A DNA stretch of 64,000 nt from Mesorhizobium sp. YIM 152430 (lineage in GTDB: Bacteria; Pseudomonadota; Alphaproteobacteria; Rhizobiales; Rhizobiaceae), in NCBI RefSeq assembly GCF_029210365.1, contig NZ_JARGES010000043.1, positions 62,001-126,000 on the forward strand. Reading direction: 5' to 3'. A program made the position numbers and the translations under genes. This document shows positions 43,136 to 55,687 of this stretch, in pieces. The notes under the pieces were generated by a model, which worked only from the letters and a program-made list of their open reading frames with translations, did no database searches and was not told the origin of the DNA. The first letter of the stretch is position 1; each line of letters begins with the position of its first letter.

Positions 43136-43714
43136 ATGACTCTGACAAAAAGCACGCTACTCATCGCAGTTTCCGCTCTGGCCGTCACCGGCTGCACGAG
43201 CGACCGGTTCTCGCGCGTCGACACCCGCCCGGCCGTGGTCGCGACGGCGCCCGCGCCGATCACGGCCGCGCCGGCCGGTCAGGTCTCGTCGAGCCAGTTG
43301 CCGCCTCCCACCCAGCCCGGCGTCACCAATCCCGGCCCGATCCAGCCTGGCATGGCGCAGGGCGCGTTCCCGGCGGCTCCCGGTTCCGAGGATGGCGGCA
43401 CGCAGGTCGCATCGCTTCCGCCGCAAGGTGGCGCGCCAGTTTCGGCGGGCGGCGTCGCCGGCGTCTGGAACGCGCAGGTCGCCGGTCAGTCCTGCCGCAT
43501 CGCGACGCCCCAGACGCGCTTCGGTGAAGGCTTCCGCGCCGGCCCGCTGCGCTGCCCCGCCCCGCTCGACGGCGTGCGGTCATGGAACGTTTCGGGCTCG
43601 ACGCTGACGCTCTACGACGCCAATGGCAGCGCGCTGGCCAATCTGTCCTCGGCCGGCAGCGGGTCGTTCAACGGTCAGACCTCGAACGGCCAGCCGCTTT
43701 CTCTCACCCGGTAG
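43136..43714 (+). CDS. omp19: Omp19-type outer membrane lipoprotein (AprI/Inh-like protease inhibitor)
   Basis: A 192-residue lipoprotein with signal and lipobox LAVTGC (Cys20). A low-complexity Pro/Ala/Gly linker spans about residues 30-105. The C-terminal domain reads GVAGVWNAQVAGQSCRIATPQTRFGEGFRAGPLRCPAPLDGVRSWNVSGSTLTLYDANG, which matches Brucella Omp19. That protein inhibits host and bacterial proteases. The two Cys residues in the domain probably pair. A GGAGG ribosome-binding site supports the ATG at 43136. The order omp19-zapE-mdh agrees with what I recall of Brucella. Confidence 0.92.
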   Translation: MTLTKSTLLIAVSALAVTGCTSDRFSRVDTRPAVVATAPAPITAAPAGQVSSSQLPPPTQPGVTNPGPIQPGMAQGAFPAAPGSEDGGTQVASLPPQGGAPVSAGGVAGVWNAQVAGQSCRIATPQTRFGEGFRAGPLRCPAPLDGVRSWNVSGSTLTLYDANGSALANLSSAGSGSFNGQTSNGQPLSLTR

Positions 43715-43732
43715 GCGCAGGGCCTTTGCTCC

Positions 43733-44887
43733 ATGCCGCATGACGGCCTGCCCGCATTCCGCTCGGTCCGCGATGCCTATCTCGACCGAGTGGAGCATGG
43801 CGAACTCGCGCGCGACGAGCGCCAACTTGCGCTGGCGGACCGGTTCGACCGTTTGGCGGCAGACATTCGCACCAAGCGCGTCGCCGTGAAATCGAGCGCG
43901 CTCGGCTGGCTGTTCGGCAAGCGCCGCGAGGCGCGCGAACTGGTGAAGGGTCTTTATCTCCACGGCGGGGTCGGGCGCGGCAAGACGATGCTGATGGACC
44001 TCTTCTTCGAACTCCTGCCCGTCAGGCGCAAGCGGCGCGCCCATTTCAACGACTTCATGGCCGACGTTCACGACCGGATCGGGCGGCATCGCGAGGCGCT
44101 GAAGCGCGGCGAGACGAAGGAGAACGATCCGATTCCAGTCGTCGCCGCCGCGCTCGCCGAAGAGGCCTGGGTGCTGTGCTTCGACGAGTTCACCGTCACC
44201 GACATCGCCGATGCGATGATCCTGTCGCGGCTGTTCACGGCGCTGTTCGAGCGCGGCGTGGTGCTGGTCGCCACCTCCAACGTCGCGCCGGACGATCTTT
44301 ATCGCGACGGCCTCAATCGCGGCCTCTTCCTGCCTTTCGTCACCGTGCTCAATGCGCATTGCGAAATCCTGCCGCTCGACGGCGAGACGGATTACCGGCT
44401 GGAAAAGCTCGGCCGGATCCCGGTCTACATCACGCCATGCGCCGGCGAGGGCGAACGGCTGATGGACGAGGCCTGGGACGTCGCCAGTTCCGGCCACCAG
44501 ACCCAGCCGCGAACCATCCATGTCAAGGGCCGCGAGATTCCGGTTCCGATGGCGAACGGGCGCGCGGCGCGGTTCGCTTTCGACGACCTTTGTGCCCGGC
44601 CGCTCGGTGCGCGCGACTATCTCGCCATCGCCGCCGAATTCGATACGATCCTGGTCGATTGCGTCCCGGCAATGGGCCTCGACCGGCGCAACGAAGCCAA
44701 ACGCTTCATTCTGCTCGTCGATACGCTCTATGACCGGAAGATCCGGCTGATACTTTCGGCGGAAGTCCCGCCGCAGCACCTCTATCGGGCAAAATCCGGC
44801 GCTGAGGCATTCGAGTTCGACCGGACTGTCTCCCGTTTGATCGAAATGCAAAGCTCCGACTGGGTAAAGCCCAAAAGGGTCGCATAA
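43733..44887 (+). CDS. zapE: Cell division protein ZapE / AFG1-like ATPase
   Basis: A 384-residue AAA+-like ATPase. Walker A is GGVGRGKT (residues 78-85), and Walker B is CFDEFTVTDIADAMIL. In Escherichia coli ZapE binds FtsZ at the constricting ring; the mitochondrial homologue AFG1 acts in protein quality control. VVLVATSNVAPDDLYRDGLNRGLFLPFV is a strong family block. It is 18 bases after omp19 and is followed by a hairpin at 44921-44956 before mdh. Confidence 0.95.
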   Translation: MPHDGLPAFRSVRDAYLDRVEHGELARDERQLALADRFDRLAADIRTKRVAVKSSALGWLFGKRREARELVKGLYLHGGVGRGKTMLMDLFFELLPVRRKRRAHFNDFMADVHDRIGRHREALKRGETKENDPIPVVAAALAEEAWVLCFDEFTVTDIADAMILSRLFTALFERGVVLVATSNVAPDDLYRDGLNRGLFLPFVTVLNAHCEILPLDGETDYRLEKLGRIPVYITPCAGEGERLMDEAWDVASSGHQTQPRTIHVKGREIPVPMANGRAARFAFDDLCARPLGARDYLAIAAEFDTILVDCVPAMGLDRRNEAKRFILLVDTLYDRKIRLILSAEVPPQHLYRAKSGAEAFEFDRTVSRLIEMQSSDWVKPKRVA

Positions 44888-44891
44888 AATT

Positions 44892-44907
44892 CTTACGTTT
44901 ACGTAAG
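44892..44907. promoter_or_regulatory. 16-bp perfect inverted repeat upstream of the mdh-suc operon
   Basis: CTTACGT-TT-ACGTAAG starts five bases after the zapE stop and lies 174 bases before the mdh start. The ACGT-centred half-sites with a 2-base spacer look like a dimeric regulator operator. The form recalls MerR-type LiuR sites in proteobacteria, but that resemblance is from memory. A GC-rich genome makes such an AT-balanced palindrome unlikely by chance. Confidence 0.55.
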
Positions 44908-44920
44908 TCCGCAATCATCT

Positions 44921-44956
44921 AACCGATTGAAAGATTTGAGACTCAAAGAATCGGTT
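44921..44956 (+). terminator. Long hairpin between zapE and mdh
   Basis: AACCGATT (44921-44928) and AATCGGTT (44949-44956) enclose an inner perfect stem TTTGAG-A-CTCAAA (44935-44947). It is followed by GAATTTTC. It could end the zapE transcript or form in the 5' leader of the mdh operon as an attenuator; sequence alone does not decide. Confidence 0.5.
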
Positions 44957-44958
44957 GA

Positions 44959-46047
<1,089 letters not shown>

Positions 46048-46059
46048 GGATTCCCCGGC

Positions 46060-47256
<1,197 letters not shown>

Positions 47257-47261
47257 GCCTG

Positions 47262-48164
47262 ATGTCCATCCTGATCAACAAAGACACCAAGGTTCTCGTC
47301 CAGGGCCTCACCGGCAAGACCGGTACGTTCCACACGGAACAGGCGCTCGCCTATCACGGCACGCAGATGGTCGGCGGCATCCACCCCAAGAAGGGCGGTG
47401 AGACGTGGACCGGATCGAAGGGCGAGAGCCTGCCGATCTTCGCGACCGTCGCAGAAGGCAAGGAGCGGACCGGCGCCGACGCATCGGTCATCTACGTGCC
47501 GCCGGCAGGCGCGGCCGATGCGATCCTCGAGGCGATCGAGGCCGAGATCGGCCTCATCGTCTGCATCACCGAGGGCATCCCGGTCATGGACATGGTGAAG
47601 GTCAAGGCGCGCCTCGACCGTTCGTCCTCGCGCCTGATCGGCCCGAACTGCCCCGGCGTGCTGACGCCCGACGAGTGCAAGATCGGCATCATGCCGGGCA
47701 ATATCTTCAAGAAGGGCTCGGTCGGCGTTGTCTCGCGCTCCGGCACGCTTACCTATGAAGCGGTCTTCCAGACCACCAATGCCGGTCTCGGCCAGACCAC
47801 GGCCGTCGGCATCGGCGGCGATCCGGTCAAGGGCACCGAGTTCATCGACATGCTCGAAATGTTCCTCGCCGACGACGAAACCAAGTCGATCATCATGATC
47901 GGCGAGATCGGCGGTTCGGCCGAGGAGGACGCGGCGCAGTTCCTGCGCGACGAGGCCAGGCGCGGCCGAAGCAAGCCGATGGCAGGCTTCATCGCTGGCC
48001 GCACGGCGCCGGAAGGCCGCACCATGGGCCATGCCGGCGCGGTGATCTCGGGCGGCAAGGGCGGTGCGGAAGACAAGATTGCGGCGATGGAGGCGGCGGG
48101 CATCCGCGTGTCCCCCTCGCCGGCACGTCTCGGCACGACGCTGGTCGAGGCGTTGAAGGGTTAG
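47262..48164 (+). CDS. sucD: Succinyl-CoA ligase (ADP-forming) alpha subunit
   Basis: A 300-residue subunit that binds CoA and carries the phosphorylated His. [46 protein letters not shown] is the CoA-binding domain. [20 protein letters not shown] is the signature, and the catalytic His is near residue 257 in [11 protein letters not shown]. The ATG at 47262 matches the family start. The stop is the first base of the sucD-sucA repeat cluster. Confidence 0.97.
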   Translation: MSILINKDTKVLVQGLTGKTGTFHTEQALAYHGTQMVGGIHPKKGGETWTGSKGESLPIFATVAEGKERTGADASVIYVPPAGAADAILEAIEAEIGLIVCITEGIPVMDMVKVKARLDRSSSRLIGPNCPGVLTPDECKIGIMPGNIFKKGSVGVVSRSGTLTYEAVFQTTNAGLGQTTAVGIGGDPVKGTEFIDMLEMFLADDETKSIIMIGEIGGSAEEDAAQFLRDEARRGRSKPMAGFIAGRTAPEGRTMGHAGAVISGGKGGAEDKIAAMEAAGIRVSPSPARLGTTLVEALKG

Positions 48165-48255
48165 TGAATGGTGAATTGTGAATGGTGAATGAGATGATGG
48201 ATCGGCCGCCACGCTTCGGCCCAAACCATTCACCATTCACCATTTTCCCATTCAC
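48164..48255. repeat. Repeat cluster in the sucD-sucA gap (GAATGGT units, inverted)
   Basis: On the left, 48164-48190 carries two near-identical copies of GTGAATGGTGAAT; on the right, 48225-48255 carries three ATTCACC-type copies in the reverse orientation. The spacer (48191-48224) contains its own GGCCG/CGGCC short symmetry. The array can fold as one long hairpin with about 20 bases per arm, inside an operon. It starts at the last base of the sucD stop codon. Confidence 0.85.
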
Positions 48256-48295
48256 CCCAAAAAGGAGACGGAGCGCGCGCTCCGAGATTGAAAAA

Positions 48296-51283
48296 ATGGC
48301 ACGTCAGGACCAGGCCAACGACCGGGCTTCGCTCACCTCGTTCCTCTATGGCGGCAATGCCGCCTATATCGACGAGCTCTACGCGTCCTGGCAGGACAAC
48401 CCCAATTCGGTCGAGCCGGAATGGCGTGAATTCTTCGCCGAACTGAAGGATGACGCCGAAAGCGTCCAGAAGGGCGCTGCCGGTGCGTCATGGTCGAAGA
48501 AGCACTGGCCGGTCGCCGTCAATGGCGAACTCGTCTCAGCGCTCGACGGCAATTGGGGTGCGCTCGAACAGCATTTCGAGAAGAAGTTCAAGGCCAAGGC
48601 GCCCGACGGCACCTCCGCGCTCTCGCCGGATCAGGTGATGCAGGCGACGCGTGATTCCGTGCGCGCCATCATGATGATCCGCGCCTTCCGGATGCGCGGT
48701 CATCTCCATGCCAATCTCGATCCGCTCGGCATCGCCGAAGCCAAGGAAGACTATAACGAGCTGTCGCCGGAAAATTACGGCTTCACGGAAGCCGATTACG
48801 ACCGGCCGATCTTCATCGACCATGTGCTCGGGCTCGAATTCGCAACCATCCGCGAAATGGTCGAAATCCTCAAGCGCACCTATTGCTCGACGCTCGGCGT
48901 CGAGTTCATGCACATCTCCAACCCCGAGGAGAAAGCCTGGATTCAGGAGCGCATCGAGGGGCCGGACAAGGGCATTGACTTCACCGCCAACGGCAAGAAG
49001 GCGATCCTCGCCAAGCTGATCGAGGCCGAGGGCTTCGAGCAGTTCATCGACGTCAAGTACAAGGGCACCAAGCGGTTCGGCCTCGACGGCGGCGAGGCGC
49101 TGATTCCGGCGCTGGAGCAGATCATCAAGCGCGGCGGCGCCATGGGTCTGAAGGAGATCGTGCTCGGCATGGCCCATCGCGGCCGGCTCAACGTCCTGTC
49201 GCAGGTGATGGCGAAGCCCCACCGCGCCATCTTCCACGAATTCAAGGGCGGCTCCTTCGCCCCCGACGACGTCGAGGGCTCGGGCGACGTGAAGTATCAT
49301 CTCGGCGCCTCGTCGGACCGCGAATTCGACGGCAACAAGGTCCATCTGTCGCTGACGGCCAACCCGTCGCATCTCGAAATCGTCAATCCCGTCGTGATGG
49401 GCAAGGCGCGCGCCAAGCAGGACCAGATCTTCGGCCGCACACGCGAGGAAGTCGTGCCGATCGAGGCGCGCGCCAAGGTGCTGCCGCTCCTGCTGCACGG
49501 CGATGCGGCCTTCGCCGGGCAGGGCGTCGTCGCGGAGATCCTCGGCCTGTCGGGTCTGCGCGGCCACCGCGTTGCCGGCACGCTGCATTTCATCATCAAC
49601 AACCAGATCGGCTTCACCACCAATCCGCGCTTCTCGCGCTCCTCGCCCTATCCGTCCGATGTGGCGAAGATGATCGAGGCGCCGATCTTCCATGTGAACG
49701 GCGACGATCCGGAAGCCGTCGTCTACGCGGCCAAGATCGCGACCGAATATCGGATGACGTTCCACAAGCCGGCCGTCATCGACATGTTCTGCTACCGCCG
49801 CTTCGGCCACAATGAGGGCGACGAGCCAGCATTCACGCAGCCGATCATGTACAAGTCGATCCGCCAGCACCGGACGACCGTGCAACTCTATTCGGCGAAG
49901 CTGATTTCCGAAGGCGTCGTCTCGGAAGGCGAGGTAGAGAAGATGCGGGCCGACTGGCGCGCTCATCTGGAACAGGAATGGGAGTCGGGCCAGGCCTACA
50001 AGCCGAACAAGGCCGACTGGCTGGACGGCGCATGGACGGGCCTGCGCACGGCGGACACCCAGGACGAGATGCGTCGCGGCAAGACGGCGGTGCCGGTCAA
50101 GTCGCTGAAGGAACTCGGCAGGAAACTGACAGAAGTGCCGAAGGATTTCGAGGCGCACAAGACCATCCAGCGCTTCATGGACAATCGCCGCAAGATGATC
50201 GAGACGGGCGAGGGCATCGACTGGTCGACCGCAGAAGCTCTTGCCTTCGGTGCGATCCTGATGGACGGCAATCCGATCCGCCTCTCCGGCCAGGATTCGG
50301 AACGCGGCACGTTCTCGCAGCGCCATTCGGTCCTCTATGACCAGCGCGACGAGGATCGCTACATCCCGCTCAACAATCTGGGGCCGCAGCAGGCCAATTA
50401 CGAAGTCATCAACTCGATGCTTTCGGAAGAGGCGGTGCTCGGCTTCGAATACGGTTTTTCCCTCGCAGAGCCGCGCGCGTTGACGCTGTGGGAGGCGCAG
50501 TTCGGCGATTTCGCCAATGGCGCGCAGGTCGTCTTCGACCAGTTCATCTCGAGCGGCGAACGCAAGTGGCTGCGCATGTCGGGTCTCGTCTGCCTTCTGC
50601 CGCACGGCTATGAAGGACAGGGACCGGAACATTCCTCGGCGCGCCTCGAACGCTTCCTCCAGATGTGCGCGGAAGACAACATGCAGGTCGCCAACGTCAC
50701 CACGCCGGCGAACTATTTCCACATCCTGCGCCGCCAGTTGAAGCGCGACTTCCGCAAGCCGCTGATCATGATGACGCCGAAATCGCTCCTGCGCCACAAG
50801 CGCGCCGTGTCGACTTTGGCCGAAATGTCGGGCGAAAGCTCGTTCCACCGCCTGCTCTGGGACGACGCGCAATATCTCGGCGACCAGCCGATCAAGCTGG
50901 TCAAGGATTCGAAGATCCGCCGCGTCGTCCTGTGCTCGGGCAAGGTCTATTACGACCTTTACGAAGAGCGCGAAAAGCGCGGCATCGACGACGTCTATCT
51001 CCTGCGCGTGGAGCAGCTCTACCCGTTCCCGGCCAAGGCGCTGATCAACGAACTCTCGCGCTTCCGCAACGCGGAGATGGTGTGGTGCCAGGAAGAGCCC
51101 AAGAACATGGGCTCCTGGGCCTTCATCGACCCGTATCTGGAATGGGTGCTCGCGCATATCGACGCCAAGCACCAGCGCGTGCGCTATACCGGCCGTCCGG
51201 CCGCGGCATCGCCGGCCACCGGCCTGATGTCGAAGCATCTCGCACAGCTCGAAGCGTTCCTCGAAGACGCGCTCGGCGAATAG
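48296..51283 (+). CDS. sucA: 2-oxoglutarate dehydrogenase E1 component
   Basis: The thiamine-diphosphate decarboxylase of the 2-oxoglutarate dehydrogenase complex, with SucB (E2) and Lpd (E3). It has 995 residues. [33 protein letters not shown] is the conserved N-terminus. [34 protein letters not shown] and NNQIGFTT mark the catalytic region, and [38 protein letters not shown] the second half. The ATG at 48296 is preceded by AAAGGAG and a poly-A stretch; an earlier frame start at 48182 is rejected because it reads through the repeat cluster. Confidence 0.98.
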   Translation: MARQDQANDRASLTSFLYGGNAAYIDELYASWQDNPNSVEPEWREFFAELKDDAESVQKGAAGASWSKKHWPVAVNGELVSALDGNWGALEQHFEKKFKAKAPDGTSALSPDQVMQATRDSVRAIMMIRAFRMRGHLHANLDPLGIAEAKEDYNELSPENYGFTEADYDRPIFIDHVLGLEFATIREMVEILKRTYCSTLGVEFMHISNPEEKAWIQERIEGPDKGIDFTANGKKAILAKLIEAEGFEQFIDVKYKGTKRFGLDGGEALIPALEQIIKRGGAMGLKEIVLGMAHRGRLNVLSQVMAKPHRAIFHEFKGGSFAPDDVEGSGDVKYHLGASSDREFDGNKVHLSLTANPSHLEIVNPVVMGKARAKQDQIFGRTREEVVPIEARAKVLPLLLHGDAAFAGQGVVAEILGLSGLRGHRVAGTLHFIINNQIGFTTNPRFSRSSPYPSDVAKMIEAPIFHVNGDDPEAVVYAAKIATEYRMTFHKPAVIDMFCYRRFGHNEGDEPAFTQPIMYKSIRQHRTTVQLYSAKLISEGVVSEGEVEKMRADWRAHLEQEWESGQAYKPNKADWLDGAWTGLRTADTQDEMRRGKTAVPVKSLKELGRKLTEVPKDFEAHKTIQRFMDNRRKMIETGEGIDWSTAEALAFGAILMDGNPIRLSGQDSERGTFSQRHSVLYDQRDEDRYIPLNNLGPQQANYEVINSMLSEEAVLGFEYGFSLAEPRALTLWEAQFGDFANGAQVVFDQFISSGERKWLRMSGLVCLLPHGYEGQGPEHSSARLERFLQMCAEDNMQVANVTTPANYFHILRRQLKRDFRKPLIMMTPKSLLRHKRAVSTLAEMSGESSFHRLLWDDAQYLGDQPIKLVKDSKIRRVVLCSGKVYYDLYEEREKRGIDDVYLLRVEQLYPFPAKALINELSRFRNAEMVWCQEEPKNMGSWAFIDPYLEWVLAHIDAKHQRVRYTGRPAAASPATGLMSKHLAQLEAFLEDALGE

Positions 51284-51311
51284 AAACGAACAAAGGCAAG
51301 GCAACCGAACG

Positions 51312-52529
51312 ATGGCCACCGAAATCCGCGTCCCGACCTTGGGCGAATCCGTCTCCGAGGCAACCATCGGCAAGTGGTTCAAGAAGGCCGGCGACGCCAT
51401 CGCCGCCGACGAACCAATCGTCGAGCTGGAAACCGACAAGGTGACCGTCGAGGTGCCCGCGCCCGCCGCCGGAACGCTCTCCGAGATCACCGTTCAGGAG
51501 GGCGAGACGGTCGAGGTCGGCGCGCTCCTGGGCATGATCGCCGCCGGCTCGGGTGCGGCCGCTGCCCCGAAGAAGGAAGAGGCGAAGCCTGCTCCGGCAC
51601 CCGCCAAGGAAGAAAAGGCGGCCGCTCCGGCGAAGACCGGCGACATGCCGGCCGCGCCGTCCGCCGCCAAGCTGATGGCGGAGAAGAACGTCTCGGCCGA
51701 CCAGGTTTCGGGTTCGGGCAAGCGCGGACAGGTCTTGAAGGGCGATGTGCTCGACGCGATCGCAAAAGGCCCCGCTGCAAAGGCCGAAGCGCCGCAGGCC
51801 GCCCGCGCGCCGTCCTCCGGCGACGACGCCTCGCGCGAAGAGCGCGTGAAGATGACGCGCCTGCGCCAGACCATCGCGCGGCGCCTGAAGGACGCGCAGG
51901 ACACCGCCGCCATGCTCACCACCTTCAACGAGGTGGACATGAAGCCGGTCATGGATTTGCGCTCGAAGTACAAGGACCTGTTCGAGAAGAAGCACGGCGT
52001 GAAGCTCGGCTTCATGGGCTTCTTCACCAAGGCGGTGACCCATGCGCTGGCTGAAATCCCGGCCGTCAATGCCGAGATCGACGGCACCGACATCATCTAC
52101 AAGAATTTCGCCCATATCGGCGTCGCGGTCGGCACCGACAAGGGCCTCGTCGTGCCGGTCGTGCGCGATGCGGACCAGATGTCGATCGCCGAGATCGAGA
52201 AGGAAATCGGCCGCCTCGGCCTCGCCGCGCGCGACGGCAAGCTCGGCATGGCCGACATGCAGGGCGGCACCTTCACCATCTCCAATGGCGGCGTCTACGG
52301 CTCCTTGATGTCGACGCCGATCCTCAACGCGCCGCAGTCGGGCATTCTCGGGATGCACAAGATCCAGGAGCGTCCCGTCGTCGTCGGCGGCCAGATGGTC
52401 ATCCGCCCGATGATGTATCTCGCGCTCTCCTATGATCACCGCATCGTCGACGGCAAGGAAGCCGTCACCTTCCTTGTGCGCGTCAAGGAGACGCTGGAGG
52501 ACCCCGAGCGCCTCGTTCTCGACTTGTAG
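51312..52529 (+). CDS. sucB: 2-oxoglutarate dehydrogenase E2, dihydrolipoyl succinyltransferase
   Basis: A 405-residue core protein. The lipoyl domain (about residues 1-77) has the lipoylated Lys43 in [12 protein letters not shown]. An Ala/Pro/Lys-rich linker (about 80-115) and the E1/E3-binding domain (about 115-150) follow. The catalytic acyltransferase domain ends [36 protein letters not shown], with the HxxxDG motif. It has one lipoyl domain and lies 28 bases after sucA. Confidence 0.97.
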   Translation: MATEIRVPTLGESVSEATIGKWFKKAGDAIAADEPIVELETDKVTVEVPAPAAGTLSEITVQEGETVEVGALLGMIAAGSGAAAAPKKEEAKPAPAPAKEEKAAAPAKTGDMPAAPSAAKLMAEKNVSADQVSGSGKRGQVLKGDVLDAIAKGPAAKAEAPQAARAPSSGDDASREERVKMTRLRQTIARRLKDAQDTAAMLTTFNEVDMKPVMDLRSKYKDLFEKKHGVKLGFMGFFTKAVTHALAEIPAVNAEIDGTDIIYKNFAHIGVAVGTDKGLVVPVVRDADQMSIAEIEKEIGRLGLAARDGKLGMADMQGGTFTISNGGVYGSLMSTPILNAPQSGILGMHKIQERPVVVGGQMVIRPMMYLALSYDHRIVDGKEAVTFLVRVKETLEDPERLVLDL

Positions 52530-52553
52530 GGCAGGGTCTGCGAGGCTTCAGCG

Positions 52554-52982
52554 ATGGCCTACGATCCCGACATTCCGCCGATTCAGGTTCACCTGTGCGT
52601 CAGGGGCGGGAAGGCGGCCGTCGCCTGGTATGAGACCGCCTTCGCGGCGGTCGAGACCTACGAACAGATGGCCGAGGACGAGGCGCGCATCCTGCACGCC
52701 AACCTCGCTCTTTTCGACTCGGAAATCATGCTGCATGACGAGTTCCCCGAATTTGGCGGCGACGTGATGGGGCCGGACACGCGCGGCGGCGCCAGCATGA
52801 CCGTTTCGGTCAATCTGGCGACGCCGGAAAAGGTGGACGCCGCCTTCGCAAGGGCCGTGGAGGCCGGGGCGGATGTCGTGATGAAGCCTGCCGACGTCTT
52901 CTGGGGCGCGCGCTACGCCAAGCTACGCGATCCATTCGGCCATGTCTGGGCGTTCAACGCGCCTTTGGGGAGTGGGAGATGA
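52554..52982 (+). CDS. VOC family protein (glyoxalase/PhnB-like)
   Basis: A 142-residue two-repeat betaalphabetabetabeta protein. IQVHLCVRGGKAAVAWYETAF, the segment AEDEARILHANLALFDSEIMLHDEFPEFGGDVMGP and DPFGHVWAFNAP match PhnB-type VOC proteins. These bind metals or small molecules and include glyoxalases and resistance proteins; no substrate can be assigned. It lies 24 bases after sucB, and its stop overlaps the SDR start (ATGA), so it is inside the TCA operon. Confidence 0.85.
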   Translation: MAYDPDIPPIQVHLCVRGGKAAVAWYETAFAAVETYEQMAEDEARILHANLALFDSEIMLHDEFPEFGGDVMGPDTRGGASMTVSVNLATPEKVDAAFARAVEAGADVVMKPADVFWGARYAKLRDPFGHVWAFNAPLGSGR

Positions 52983-53725
52983 CCCGCGGCATCCTCGTCA
53001 TCACCGGCGCCTCGCGCGGCATCGGCGCGGCCACCGCCCGGCTTGCCGGCGCAGCGGGCTATGACGTCCTCGTCAACTACGTCGCCAACGCGGATGCTGC
53101 CGCCTCCGTCGTCGCCGGCATTCAATCCGCCGGCGGTCGCGCTTTCGCGGTTCAGGCCGACGCATCGACCGAAGCCGGCATCGCAACGATCTTCGCCGCC
53201 GCCGACAGGCGCGGCAAACTCGCGGGCCTCGTCAACAATGCCGGCGTGGTCGACGCCAGGTCGCGCGTCGACGAAATGGACGAGGCGCGGCTGACGCGGA
53301 TGATGCGCACCAACATCGTCGGCCCCATGCTCGCCGCGCGCGAGGCGGTGCGCCGTCTGTCCACGCTTCACGGCGGTCAGGGCGGCCCCATCGTCAACGT
53401 CTCGTCGGTCGCCGCAAAACTCGGCAGCCCGGCCGAATATGTCGACTATGCCGCCTCCAAGGCCGCGATCGACACCTTCACGCTCGGCCTCGCCCGCGAG
53501 GTCGCGACGGAGGGTATTCGCGTCAATGCGGTGCGACCCGGCATTATCGACACCGAAATCCATGCCTCGGGCGGCCAGCCAGACCGCGTTCAGCGGGTCA
53601 GGGGCATGGTCCCCATGCTGCGCGAGGGCAAGGCCGACGAGGTGGCGCACGCCATTCTCTGGCTGTTGTCCGACGAGGCATCCTACACGACAGGCGCGCT
53701 GCTCGACGTCGGCGGCGGGCGCTAG
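52979..53725 (+). CDS. SDR family oxidoreductase (FabG-like)
   Basis: A 248-residue classical short-chain dehydrogenase. TGASRGIG (residues 9-16) is the nucleotide motif, NNAGVVD the structural NAG, and Ser plus YxxxK are in IVNVSSVAAKLGS and YVDYAASKAAID. The C-terminal TGALLDVGGGR is typical. The substrate is unknown. An SDR between sucB and lpd is, as I recall, a recurrent Rhizobiales feature, though its link to the TCA cycle is unexplained. Confidence 0.92.
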   Translation: MTRGILVITGASRGIGAATARLAGAAGYDVLVNYVANADAAASVVAGIQSAGGRAFAVQADASTEAGIATIFAAADRRGKLAGLVNNAGVVDARSRVDEMDEARLTRMMRTNIVGPMLAAREAVRRLSTLHGGQGGPIVNVSSVAAKLGSPAEYVDYAASKAAIDTFTLGLAREVATEGIRVNAVRPGIIDTEIHASGGQPDRVQRVRGMVPMLREGKADEVAHAILWLLSDEASYTTGALLDVGGGR

Positions 53726-53752
53726 AACGGTATCATCAGGAAGGACGGATCA

Positions 53753-55159
53753 ATGAGCTATGATGTTGTGGTGATCGGCGCGGGGCCGGGCGGCTATGTG
53801 TGCGCCATCAAGGCGGCGCAGCTCGGCCTCAAGGTCGGGCTCGTCGAAAAGCGCGCCACGCCCGGCGGCACCTGCATCAATATCGGCTGCATTCCGTCGA
53901 AGGCGCTTTTGCACGCCTCCGAAATGTACGCCGAGGCGAGTCATTCCTTCGCCGCGCTCGGCATCGACGTCGGCAAGCCCAAGCTCGATCTCGACAAGAT
54001 GCTCGGCCACAAGCAGGCGACCGTCGACGCCAACGTCAAGGGCCTCGAATTTCTGATCAAGAAGAACAAGATCGACTGGCTGCGCGGCACCGGCAAGGTG
54101 CTCGGCGAAGGCAAGCTTTCCGTCACCGGCGAGGACGGGGCGGAAAAGGAGATCGAGGCGAAGAACATCGTCATCGCCACCGGCTCCGACGTCGCGGGCA
54201 TTCCCGGTGTCGACGTCAAATTCGACGAAAAGACCATTGTCTCGTCCACCGGCGCTCTGTCGCTCGAAAAAGTGCCGGGCACGCTCATCGTCGTCGGCGG
54301 CGGGGTCATCGGGCTCGAGCTCGGTTCGGTCTGGGCGCGTCTCGGCGCGAAGGTCACCGTCGTCGAATATCTCGACACGATCCTCGGCGGCATGGATGGC
54401 GATCTCGCCAGGCAGTTCCAGAAAATTCTCGCCAAGCAGGGCCTCGACTTCAAGCTCGGCGCCAAGGTTACCGGCGTAGCCAAGTCCGGCAAGGGCGCAA
54501 AGGTCACCTTCGAGCCGGTGAAGGGCGGCGACGCGGAGACGCTCGACGCCGAAGTCGTCCTGGTCGCGACCGGCCGCCGCCCGTTCGTCGACGGGCTCGG
54601 GTTCGAAGCTGCGGGCGTGGTGCTCGACGAGCGCGGCCGTGTTGCGGTCGACGATCACTTCCGAACCTCGATCCCCGGCATCTACGCCATCGGCGACGTG
54701 ATCCGCGGCCCGATGCTTGCCCACAAGGGCGAGGACGAGGGCGCGGCGGTCGCCGAGATCATCGCCGGACAGGCCGGCCACGTAAATTACGACGTCATTC
54801 CGAGCGTCGTCTATACGAGCCCGGAAGTCGCCTCCGTCGGCAAGACCGAGGAAGAACTGAAGAAGGCCGGCATCGCCTACAAGGCCGGCAAGTTCCCGTT
54901 CTCCGCCAATGGCCGCGCGCGCGCGATGCTAAAGACCGACGGCTTCGTGAAGGTTCTGGCCGACGAGGCGTCGGACCGCGTGCTCGGCGTCCACATCGTC
55001 GGCTTCGGCGCCGGCGAGATGATCCACGAGGCGGCGGTGCTGATGGAATTCGGCGGTTCCTCGGAAGACCTCGCCCGCACCTGCCATGCACATCCGACCA
55101 TGTCGGAAGCCGTCAAGGAAGCAGCTTTGGCCACCTTCTTCAAGCCGCTCCATATGTAG
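53753..55159 (+). CDS. lpd: Dihydrolipoyl dehydrogenase (E3)
   Basis: A 468-residue FAD enzyme that reoxidises the lipoyl groups of 2-oxoglutarate and other dehydrogenase complexes. The FAD loop is [20 protein letters not shown], and the redox disulfide is C41-C46 in [16 protein letters not shown]. The NAD loop is [20 protein letters not shown], and the C-terminal catalytic dyad is in [16 protein letters not shown]. It is the last gene of the mdh-suc run. A weak hairpin follows at 55196-55237. Confidence 0.97.
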   Translation: MSYDVVVIGAGPGGYVCAIKAAQLGLKVGLVEKRATPGGTCINIGCIPSKALLHASEMYAEASHSFAALGIDVGKPKLDLDKMLGHKQATVDANVKGLEFLIKKNKIDWLRGTGKVLGEGKLSVTGEDGAEKEIEAKNIVIATGSDVAGIPGVDVKFDEKTIVSSTGALSLEKVPGTLIVVGGGVIGLELGSVWARLGAKVTVVEYLDTILGGMDGDLARQFQKILAKQGLDFKLGAKVTGVAKSGKGAKVTFEPVKGGDAETLDAEVVLVATGRRPFVDGLGFEAAGVVLDERGRVAVDDHFRTSIPGIYAIGDVIRGPMLAHKGEDEGAAVAEIIAGQAGHVNYDVIPSVVYTSPEVASVGKTEEELKKAGIAYKAGKFPFSANGRARAMLKTDGFVKVLADEASDRVLGVHIVGFGAGEMIHEAAVLMEFGGSSEDLARTCHAHPTMSEAVKEAALATFFKPLHM

Positions 55160-55195
55160 GCGGCGGCCACGCCGCTTTTCCGGCCGGGCCCCTCG

Positions 55196-55237
55196 CCCTT
55201 CATCCCTCCTTCCGTCTTGCGGCCGGAGAATGAAGGG
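55196..55237 (+). terminator. Weak inverted repeat after lpd
   Basis: CCCTTCAT (55196-55203) pairs with ATGAAGGG (55230-55237), with further TCC/GGA pairing inside. There is no T-run. It is the only candidate end signal found between the convergent lpd and VOC genes. Confidence 0.35.
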
Positions 55238-55266
55238 TTGGAGGCATGTCCGGTGACCGGAACGCG

Positions 55267-55671
55267 TCAATCCGCCTTCGGCGCAGGCCCCACCACCGCC
55301 CAGTTGTGGCCGAACGGATCGTTGAACTGGCCGTAGAGATCGCCCCAGAAGGCGACTTCGAGCGGCATCTTCACCTCGCATCCCGCCGCGATCGCGCGGT
55401 CCCAGACGGCACGGGCGTCGTCGGCGATGATGTTCAGCGTCGTGCCCTGCGGCTCGACCCAGGGATAGCCATGTTCCGGCATCGCGTCGGCAATCATCAG
55501 CGTGCCGCCATTGATGACGAGTTCGCAATGCATGATGCGCTTGCCGTCATCCATCATCATGCGCTCGCCCTGCTCTTCGGCGCCGAGCGCGCGCTTGTAG
55601 AATTCGATGGCGGCGACCGCATCCTTCGACATCAGATGCGGCGTCACGCCGGGATAGTTGTAGTCCGACAT
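55267..55671 (-). CDS. VOC family protein, PhnB type
   Basis: A 134-residue VOC protein. VTPHLMSKDAVAAIEFYKRALGAEEQGERMMMDDGKRIMHCELVINGGTLMIAD is the PhnB-like N-terminal half; the C-terminal half ends VAFWGDLYGQFNDPFGHNWAVVG. Its substrate is unknown. A GGAGG ribosome-binding site fixes the start at 55671. It is 16 bases after the DUF1428 gene on the same strand, so the two share the ECF42-type promoter at 56076-56102. PhnB-like proteins are frequent targets of ECF41/42 sigma factors. Confidence 0.88.
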   Translation of the reverse strand: MSDYNYPGVTPHLMSKDAVAAIEFYKRALGAEEQGERMMMDDGKRIMHCELVINGGTLMIADAMPEHGYPWVEPQGTTLNIIADDARAVWDRAIAAGCEVKMPLEVAFWGDLYGQFNDPFGHNWAVVGPAPKAD

Positions 55672-55687
55672 CGATCCGTCCTCCGTG

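Noticed and set aside
48536-51490. Very long minus-strand open frame opposite sucA
   Set aside because: It is the antisense of a certain gene in GC-rich DNA; its translation is Arg/Asp/His-rich and matches no family, as expected of a shadow frame.
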